From Desulfobacteraceae bacterium (GTDB lineage: Bacteria; Desulfobacterota; DSM-4660; Desulfatiglandales; Desulfatiglandaceae): 6,611 nucleotides of DNA. This document shows positions 1-4,940 of the stretch, in pieces. The DNA is taken from positions 1 to 6,611 of the forward strand of contig JAUVRS010000152.1 in NCBI GenBank assembly GCA_030597505.1, in the 5' to 3' direction. The notes beneath the pieces are model-generated. The model searched no databases. It saw nothing but the letters and a program-made list of their open reading frames with translations, and was not told the DNA's origin. The first letter of the stretch is position 1. Every line of letters begins with the position of its first letter. The position numbers and the translations under genes are program-made.

Positions 1-2
1 AA

Positions 3-2060
3 TTGAGGAATGTAGCTCTCGTTGCCCACGTGGGTTCGGGAAAGACCTCACTTGCCGAGGCAATGCTTTTTAATGGAAAGGCTACCACGAGGCAGGGCAG
101 GGTGGACGACGGAACATCAAATCTGGACTTTGAACCGGAGGAGATAAAGAGGGGGATTACCATAAGCACCGCTTTCCACAACCTTGCCTGGAAAAAACAT
201 ACCATAAACCTCATTGATACCCCCGGGGATGACAATTTTCTGACTGATACAAAATTCTCACTCCAGGCGGCTGATGGCGTGGTGGTGGTGATTGACGCCA
301 CAGCAGGGGTAAAGGTTGGAATGGAAAAGGTGTGGGCTTTTTCCGATGAACAGGAACTCCCCAGGATCATATTTATCAACAAGCTGGACAGGGAACGGGC
401 TAATTTCTTTAAGGTCGTGGAAGAGGTCTCCCAGACCTTTGAGATAAAGGCGACGCCGGTCTTTATCCCCATAGGTGAAGAAGACAAATTTGAAGGGCTG
501 GTAGATCTTATCAAAAAGAAGGCCTATTTGTACAGCAAGGACGGTAGCGGAAAATTTGAGAGTTCCGATGTCCCGGATGATATGGCGGATGTTGTGGAAG
601 AGTGGCGAGAAAAAATGATAGAGAACATCGTGGAGGTCAGCGATGAACTTATGGAGAAATATCTTGAAGGGGAAGAACTTTCCCCTGACGACATAGAAGA
701 GACCTTTACTAAGGGCATCAAGTCAAGGATGATAGTTCCCATGGTCTGTGGTTCGGCTGTGTTGAATATGGGTGTTCTCCAGTTGATGGACCTCATCATC
801 CAGGGTCTCCCTTCACCTCTTGAAAGGGGGGCTCAGAAGGGGACAACGCCCGGCAGTGAAGAGTTGGTTGAAATACCCTCTTCATCGGATGTGCCTTTTT
901 CTGCCCTTGTCTTTAAAACCGTTGCCGATCCCTTTGCGGGAAAATTGACGCTTTTGCGGGTCCTTTCCGGGACGCTCAAATCCGATTCAACGGTTTACAA
1001 TGCCAACAAGGAGGCAAAGGAGAAGTTTGGTCAACTCCTGCTTATGGAGGGAAAAAAACAACGCCCGGTGGAGATGGCTGGTCCCGGCGACATCGTGGCG
1101 ATCGCCAAACTCAAGAAGACATCCACCGGTGACACCCTGTGTTCGGAAAATGATCCTGTAATCTATGGATCAGCCGATCCGCTCCCTCCGGTGATATCTT
1201 ACGCAGTTGGGGCAAAGGTCAAAGGCAGCGAGGATAAGGTGTTTACCTCCTTGGCCAAGCTCCTTGAAGAAGATCCTGCCCTCAGAATGGAACGGGATCA
1301 GTCCACGGCGGAAATTATCCTCTCGGGTGCAGGACAGATCCATTTGGAGGCCACCTGTGAAAAACTAAACAGAAAATTCGGAGTGGAGGTTGCTCTGAGC
1401 CTGGTCAAAGTCCCATACAGGGAAACCATCAAAAAGACCGTTCAAAAGGTTATTTACCGTCACAAAAAACAGACGGGCGGACGGGGACAGTTTGCAGAGG
1501 TCCATTTTGATGTATCGCCCCTGGAGAAGGGTGCCGGATTTGAGTTTGACGAGGCCCTGAGCGGCATGAATGTGCCCCGGAGTTTTGTGCCTGCCGTAGA
1601 AAAAGGTCTTAATGAGGCCCTACCGAGTGGCATACTTGCAGGCTATCCCATCGTGGACCTGAAGGTCCGTTTCTATGATGGAAAGTCCCATGATGTGGAT
1701 TCCTCTGAAATGGCCTTCAAGATAGCAGCCCGCATGTGCCTCAAGAAGGCTTTGCAGGAGGCAAACCCGGCTATGCTGGAGCCCATTATGGAGATGGAAG
1801 TCACTGTCCCTGAGGAGGCGATGGGGGACGTAATGGGCGATCTGAACGGCCGGCGCGGGAGGGTCTTGGGGGTGGACAGCAAGGGTAGATACCAGGTGAT
1901 CAAGTCCCAAGTTCCCATGGCCGAGGTCCTGATGTATGCGCTGGATCTCAATTCTCTTACGGGGGGCCGAGGCACATTCTGGATGAAACACTCCCATTAT
2001 GAGGAGGTACCTGCCCAGTTGACGGAAAAGCTCATTGCGGCCTCGCAGGAAAAGGAATAA
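3..2060 (+). CDS. fusA: Elongation factor G-family GTPase (EF-G paralog), 5' end just outside window
   Basis: Translational GTPase of the EF-G family, a cytosolic ribosome-binding protein. Canonical EF-G drives translocation and ribosome recycling. Visible landmarks, counting from the first codon in the window: P-loop AHVGSGKT (8-15), switch I RGITI (50-54), G3 DTPGD (72-76), G4 NKLD (126-129) and a G5-like CGSA near 249. These are followed by domain II, domain III, domain IV (YRETI, GGRGQF, HDVDSSEMAFKIAA) and domain V, with the typical ending SLTGGRGTFWM...HYEEVP. All five domains are present; 685 residues is close to the usual 690-700. The frame is open to the window edge and the first codon seen is TTG in L-R-N-V-A-L-V, where family members normally have a few more N-terminal residues, so the true start probably lies upstream. 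Oddities: AHVGSGKT instead of AHIDAGKT, and DTPGD instead of DTPGH. Both fit an EF-G-like paralog rather than the housekeeping fusA of the str operon; none of that operon's usual partners (rpsL, rpsG, tuf) is present in the window. Family assignment is near certain; the exact role is not. Confidence 0.93.
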   Translation: MRNVALVAHVGSGKTSLAEAMLFNGKATTRQGRVDDGTSNLDFEPEEIKRGITISTAFHNLAWKKHTINLIDTPGDDNFLTDTKFSLQAADGVVVVIDATAGVKVGMEKVWAFSDEQELPRIIFINKLDRERANFFKVVEEVSQTFEIKATPVFIPIGEEDKFEGLVDLIKKKAYLYSKDGSGKFESSDVPDDMADVVEEWREKMIENIVEVSDELMEKYLEGEELSPDDIEETFTKGIKSRMIVPMVCGSAVLNMGVLQLMDLIIQGLPSPLERGAQKGTTPGSEELVEIPSSSDVPFSALVFKTVADPFAGKLTLLRVLSGTLKSDSTVYNANKEAKEKFGQLLLMEGKKQRPVEMAGPGDIVAIAKLKKTSTGDTLCSENDPVIYGSADPLPPVISYAVGAKVKGSEDKVFTSLAKLLEEDPALRMERDQSTAEIILSGAGQIHLEATCEKLNRKFGVEVALSLVKVPYRETIKKTVQKVIYRHKKQTGGRGQFAEVHFDVSPLEKGAGFEFDEALSGMNVPRSFVPAVEKGLNEALPSGILAGYPIVDLKVRFYDGKSHDVDSSEMAFKIAARMCLKKALQEANPAMLEPIMEMEVTVPEEAMGDVMGDLNGRRGRVLGVDSKGRYQVIKSQVPMAEVLMYALDLNSLTGGRGTFWMKHSHYEEVPAQLTEKLIAASQEKE

Positions 2061-2069
2061 GAGTAAGGG

Positions 2070-2567
2070 ATGGATGGAGAGGTTAAGGCCGGGGTCCTTA
2101 CGATCAGCGATAAGGGGTCTAGGAATTTAAGAGAAGATGAGAGCGGTAAGATAGTCGTCGGGATGCTGGAGGAGGCAGGGTTTTTGGTCCTCAAGAAGGA
2201 GATCGTCCCCGATGATCAGAGACAGATCGCTGATACACTGAAGAGATGGTCCGAAAAAGAGAGGCTTTCGCTGATCATTACCTCCGGGGGAACCGGGCTC
2301 AGCCCGACCGACGTTACTCCTCAGGCAATGGATGCGGTTATCGATTTCCAGGTCCCCGGAATGGCAGAGGCCATGCGTGCCGAAAGCCTCAAGAAGACAC
2401 CCCATGCCATGATCTCCCGGGCCATGGCCGGTGTCAGAGGGTCCACTCTTATCATAAACCTCCCCGGCAGCCCCCGTGGTGCCAGGGAAAACCTTCTCGT
2501 TATATTACCGGCGTTGAATCACGCGCTTTCAAAACTGGGGGGGGACCCTTCGGACTGTGCCGTGTGA
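2070..2567 (+). CDS. mog: Molybdopterin adenylyltransferase, MogA/MoaB family
   Basis: Molybdenum-cofactor biosynthesis protein of the MogA/MoaB family. Known members bind molybdopterin and transfer AMP from ATP to it, preparing for molybdate insertion; they act in the cytosol, usually as trimers. The 165-residue sequence is a single MPT-binding (MoCF) domain: N-terminal AGVLTISDKGS (7-17), the TSGGTG loop (71-76) followed by SPTDVTPQA, VPGMAEAMR (95-103), and SRAMAGVRGSTLIINLPGSP with RGARENL (116-141). The two acidic positions known to matter in E. coli MogA (D49, D82) have counterparts here in VPDD (48/49) and SPTD (81). The start at ATG 2070 lies only 9 bp after the EF-G-like stop, so the two are probably co-transcribed. 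The Shine-Dalgarno is weak (AAGG-type purines upstream). MogA and MoaB cannot be separated reliably by eye: length favours the short MoaB/Cnx1G-like form. No other cofactor gene is adjacent. Confidence 0.92.
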   Translation: MDGEVKAGVLTISDKGSRNLREDESGKIVVGMLEEAGFLVLKKEIVPDDQRQIADTLKRWSEKERLSLIITSGGTGLSPTDVTPQAMDAVIDFQVPGMAEAMRAESLKKTPHAMISRAMAGVRGSTLIINLPGSPRGARENLLVILPALNHALSKLGGDPSDCAV

Positions 2568-2720
2568 TTTATACCCCTCAAGCCTTCGGTTTGCCATGCG
2601 GGTGGATGAGAAAAAAATTACCATCCGCTTCTTTCGAGATTTTCCGGTATGATTTTTCGGATCTGCGGGGTACCCGGGGTTCGCAGGCTCCGGCCCGGAG
2701 ACCGGGACGCTGCGACGAAA

Positions 2721-2749
2721 CGCCCTGATCGCACAGGCGGAAATTTTTT
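2721..2749 (+). terminator. Possible rho-independent terminator after the EF-G-like/mog unit
   Basis: CGCCCTG (2721-2727) can pair with CAGGCG (2734-2739) with one bulged C and a six-base loop. It is followed by G, AAA and a run of six T (2744-2749). The four-base gap between stem and T-run is larger than ideal. It lies about 150 bp after the mog stop codon, so it could end that transcript or act as an attenuator ahead of the channel gene. Confidence 0.35.
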
Positions 2750-2779
2750 GACCGAAAAAATAGCGTTTTCGGTTATGCT
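2748..2779 (+). promoter_or_regulatory. Candidate promoter with overlapping 8-bp dyad upstream of the channel gene
   Basis: TTGACC (2748-2753) resembles a -35 box and TATGCT (2774-2779) a -10 box, but the 20-bp spacer is longer than the usual 16-18. Overlapping it is a perfect inverted repeat, ACCGAAAA (2751-2758) and TTTTCGGT (2766-2773), with a 7-bp centre. That placement would suit an operator. A second -10-like hexamer, TACAAT, lies at 2796-2801, directly before the start codon. The assignment is weak and rests on pattern only. Confidence 0.25.
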
Positions 2780-2803
2780 CTAAATACACATTCCCTACAA
2801 TAT

Positions 2804-3811
2804 ATGGATATAAAAAAAAGGCTCTTTCTTGTATTGTTGGCTATTTTTGTTGTGCTCATGGGAGGTGCTAACGGCTATTCTCTTCTCTACGGTGATAAAT
2901 ATGAGTTTGTTGATTATATGTACATGACGGTAATTTCACTGACTGGCGTCGGTTACGGCGAAGTTGTGGAAGTTACTGGCAATGTCCCCGCTCAGATATT
3001 TACCATGATCCTGATTACTTTTGGCATGGGGATCATTTTTTATGGAATCAGCACGTTGGCGGCATTTATGATTGAAGGTGAACTTTCCGGGATTCTGAGA
3101 GAACAGAGGATGCAAAAGCGAATAAATAGACTGAAAGAGCATTACATTGTGTGCGGCGGTGGCAAGACGGGACGGCCTCTTATCGCAGAACTTGTCAAAA
3201 ACATGAAGACTGCTGTTTTGATCGAGCAGTCAGATGAGGCAATTGAACTGTGTAAACCGGGTTTGGATCTCCTTTACATAAAGGGGGATGCAACAGAGGA
3301 TCACAACCTCATGGCCGCGGGCATTGAGAGAGCTGCAGGGATACTTATCAGCCTCCCGTCCGACAAAGACTGCCTGTACATCACAATGACAGCAAGAATG
3401 TTCAATAAGAAACTTCGTATCATCAGCCGAATGGGGGACCCGAAGCATGAGGCGAAACTTATAATGGCAGGTGCAGATGGAATCGTGTCACCCAGTGCGA
3501 TTGGGGCCCTTCGGATGGCATCTGAAATGATTAGACCCACAGTAGTGGATTTTCTTGACAAAATGCTAAGAAGCCATCAAGGGACATTACGGATCAATCA
3601 GATAAGTATATCGGAAAAATCTATCGTTGAGGGGAAAAATATCGGGGAATGCGGATTAAAAGAAAAATTTGATCTGTTGGTTGTCGCGCTGGAAAAAAAC
3701 GCCGGTCAGATGGAGTTCAACCCACCTTCTTCGCTGATTTTGAAAAGCGGGATGACATTGATTGTGATGGGAGATATAGCCAATATTGAAAGGGCTAGGA
3801 AGGTTTTTTGA
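2804..3811 (+). CDS. MthK-like potassium channel with RCK (TrkA-N/TrkA-C) domains
   Basis: Predicted inner-membrane K+ channel subunit with a cytosolic ligand-sensing gating ring. Order of parts in 335 residues (Methanothermobacter MthK has 336): TM1 about 6-28; pore helix about 33-45; selectivity filter GVGYG (48-52) preceded by T47 and followed by E53; TM2 about 63-90 with glycines at 74 and 76 as possible hinges; linker 91-111; RCK-N Rossmann domain from HYIVCGGGKTG (dinucleotide loop 118-123) with an acidic residue E141 ending the second strand; RCK-C (TrkA_C) about 255-335, closing with SGMTLIVMGD. The canonical filter TVGYGD here reads GVGYGE. MthK's Ca2+ ligands D184, E210 and E212 align without gaps to S183, R209 and G211, so Ca2+ gating through that site is unlikely. 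The ATG at 2804 keeps TM1 intact, and the next in-frame ATG would cut into it, yet no Shine-Dalgarno precedes it. Met103 (ATG 3110, preceded by purine-rich GAGAGAACAGAGG) could start a free RCK product, as Met107 does in MthK. The gene is flanked by structured spacers on both sides and is probably its own transcript. Confidence 0.93.
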   Translation: MDIKKRLFLVLLAIFVVLMGGANGYSLLYGDKYEFVDYMYMTVISLTGVGYGEVVEVTGNVPAQIFTMILITFGMGIIFYGISTLAAFMIEGELSGILREQRMQKRINRLKEHYIVCGGGKTGRPLIAELVKNMKTAVLIEQSDEAIELCKPGLDLLYIKGDATEDHNLMAAGIERAAGILISLPSDKDCLYITMTARMFNKKLRIISRMGDPKHEAKLIMAGADGIVSPSAIGALRMASEMIRPTVVDFLDKMLRSHQGTLRINQISISEKSIVEGKNIGECGLKEKFDLLVVALEKNAGQMEFNPPSSLILKSGMTLIVMGDIANIERARKVF

Positions 3812-3960
3812 TATCCAGTCGGAAGACCAAAAAATATTGTTCACCGCGGAACAAAGCGGAGGGAATGTGAAAGTTCGGAAGGGAATGTTTGTCTCAAACT
3901 TGAGAGTTTTTGAATTTATGAGGCACCAGATCTCACACAAAAAAAGATAAGGTTTGGATC
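3812..3960. other. Spacer between the channel and HD phosphohydrolase genes
   Basis: This 149-bp AT-rich gap has no coding potential that I can support. It contains the 18-bp dyad described separately, a short direct repeat GGGAATGT (3861-3868 and 3881-3888), and a small AAACT/AGTTT stem near 3896-3909 that is too weak to call a terminator. The 3' end supplies a ribosome binding site for the next gene: AAGG at 3949-3952, eight bases before the ATG. Confidence 0.4.
3837..3854. promoter_or_regulatory. Perfect 6-6-6 dyad, possible operator
   Basis: TTGTTC (3837-3842) and GAACAA (3849-3854) form a perfect inverted repeat around ACCGCG, about 106 bp before the HD gene's start codon. It has no T-run after it, so it is more like a protein-binding dyad than a terminator. 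It does not match a regulator site I can name. Confidence 0.3.
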
Positions 3961-4803
3961 ATGTTGAATCTTCATAGACTTACAATAGAGTACTTCGTAG
4001 AAGAACTAAAGAGGGCATACCAGCGCACTTACAGCGACATGGAACCGCAGTTGGGGAATATCATAGCATGGTCAGGCCGACTTGCGCTTGAAAACATTGG
4101 CAATTCCGATGCCCTCTACCATAATGTAGAGCATACCATAATGGTTACGCTTGCCGGTGGCGCTATCCTGGAGGGGAAACATCTATGCGAAGGAGGCATC
4201 AAACCCAGGGATTGGCTTCATTTTATGATAGCGTTGCTCTGTCACGATATAGGCTATGTGAAAGGTGTGTGCAAAAATGACACAGATGGGGTCTTCGCCA
4301 CCGGAATTGGCAACGAAACAGTGGCGGTCCCACAGGGCGGGACCGATGTGGCCCTCACGCCGTATCACGTGGACCGGGGCAAAATGTTTGTTTGCGATCG
4401 GTTTGGCAGCACACTGCTAGAAGGTACAGAAAAGGTAATAGACGTTGATGTGATCGGTTCATATATCGAAATGACCCGCTTTCCCGTGCCCGATGACGAG
4501 CGATACAAGGATACCGGTAGCTATGGGGGGTTGGTGCGGGCGGCGGACTTTATCGGCCAGCTCGGCGATCCCAACTACCTGCGAAAAACCCCGGCGCTGT
4601 TCTATGAGTTCGAGGAAACAGACGGTAATCAAAAGTCGGGTTACAAAAAACCGGGGGATTTACGAGACGGTTACGCCAGATTTTTTTTGGACGTGGTCAG
4701 CCCCTATATCCAGGATGCTTTGCGCTACCTTGGTATAACACAGGAAGGCAAACAATGGATTGCCAATTTACGCTCTCATGTGTACGCGGTGGGGGGGAGA
4801 TGA
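3961..4803 (+). CDS. HD-domain metal-dependent phosphohydrolase, class I PDE-like motifs
   Basis: Predicted soluble metallo-phosphohydrolase of the HD superfamily; 280 residues, no signal peptide, no membrane segment and no attached sensor domain. Candidate active-site residues in order: Y53-H54-N55 with H58 (motif YHNVEHT), H95-D96 in ALLCHDIGY, H136 in TPYHVDRGK, and D196 in VRAADFIGQL. This YHNxxH...HD...D order and spacing (H58 to H95 is 37 residues, D96 to D196 is 100) resembles the class I cyclic-nucleotide phosphodiesterases such as PDE4 (YHN-xx-H, then HD 36 residues on, then D about 117 later). In those, the first His is the proton donor and the others bind Zn/Mg. The PDE HDxxH second histidine is not present here (HDIGY). 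The C-terminal third (about 205-280) is conserved-looking but carries no motif I know. The ATG at 3961 is supported by AAGG eight bases upstream. Substrate is unknown: cyclic nucleotide cleavage is an inference from motif layout. It faces the ahcY gene convergently. Confidence 0.85.
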   Translation: MLNLHRLTIEYFVEELKRAYQRTYSDMEPQLGNIIAWSGRLALENIGNSDALYHNVEHTIMVTLAGGAILEGKHLCEGGIKPRDWLHFMIALLCHDIGYVKGVCKNDTDGVFATGIGNETVAVPQGGTDVALTPYHVDRGKMFVCDRFGSTLLEGTEKVIDVDVIGSYIEMTRFPVPDDERYKDTGSYGGLVRAADFIGQLGDPNYLRKTPALFYEFEETDGNQKSGYKKPGDLRDGYARFFLDVVSPYIQDALRYLGITQEGKQWIANLRSHVYAVGGR

Positions 4804-4940
4804 AGAGCAATGAGGCTTTTCTGATAAATGGTTCAGGCAATAACACGCATAAAAACCGGTTACTCCCCTGGCTATCCCCACTCAATTTATTGAGAAATTA
4901 CCCTGAAAACGCCTGGGGCTGCGTAATCAGGGCGGTTTTG
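4804..4940. other. Convergent junction between the HD gene and ahcY
   Basis: This is a 137-bp gap where the two transcripts meet. It holds CTCAAT-TT-ATTGAG (4881-4894), a short AT-rich palindrome, and the bidirectional terminator candidate next to the ahcY stop codon. An open frame running through it on the plus strand is an extension of an out-of-frame reading of the HD gene and has no recognisable content. Confidence 0.5.
4906..4939. terminator. Bidirectional rho-independent terminator for HD gene and ahcY
   Basis: CGCCTG (4910-4915) pairs with CAGGGCG (4928-4934) with one bulged G and a 12-base loop. The stem is bordered by AAAA (4906-4909) on one side and TTTT (4936-4939) on the other. 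Read on the minus strand it is a GC stem followed by TTTT starting just after the ahcY stop (4941-4943); read on the plus strand it also ends in a T-run. The A- and T-runs can extend the stem. This is the expected design between convergent genes, although the T-runs are only four bases. Confidence 0.5.

Larger units (their letters stand above)
2568..2803. other. Non-coding spacer with strong secondary-structure potential
   Basis: No credible gene lies in this 236-bp gap between mog and the channel gene. It holds several inverted repeats. CTGCG at 2663-2667 and again at 2710-2714 flank a single CGCAG at 2682-2686, so the middle copy can pair with either side. CTCCGG/CCGGAG sits at 2688-2700 and CCCGG-AGA-CCGGG at 2694-2706. 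A terminator-like hairpin lies at 2721-2749 and an AT-rich 8-bp dyad at 2751-2773. The GC-rich core at about 2660-2740 contrasts with the AT-rich flanks. No known riboswitch consensus was recognised by eye. Confidence 0.5.

Noticed and set aside
1620..1997. Open frames on the minus strand opposite the EF-G-like gene (also 524-799 and 1673-1975)
   Set aside because: They lie wholly inside a gene with unmistakable protein motifs and show no domain, ribosome binding site or sensible composition.
2600..2628. Imperfect stem GTGGAT/ATCCGC around an A-run
   Set aside because: It is a six-pair stem with one wobble and a long loop, not followed by a T-run; too weak to call.
2676..2692. tRNA T-arm-like GGTTCGCAGGCTCC
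   Set aside because: The flanking bases do not pair as a T-stem and no acceptor, D or anticodon arms can be placed.
2246..2728. 160-codon plus-strand open frame overlapping the end of mog and the spacer
   Set aside because: It is a frame-shifted reading of mog (R/G/P/H-rich, no motif) that happens to stay open into the GC-rich spacer; mog itself is intact to its stop.
3861..3888. Direct repeat GGGAATGT twice, 20 bp apart
   Set aside because: An eight-base repeat in two copies is easily chance and has no link to a promoter or start codon.
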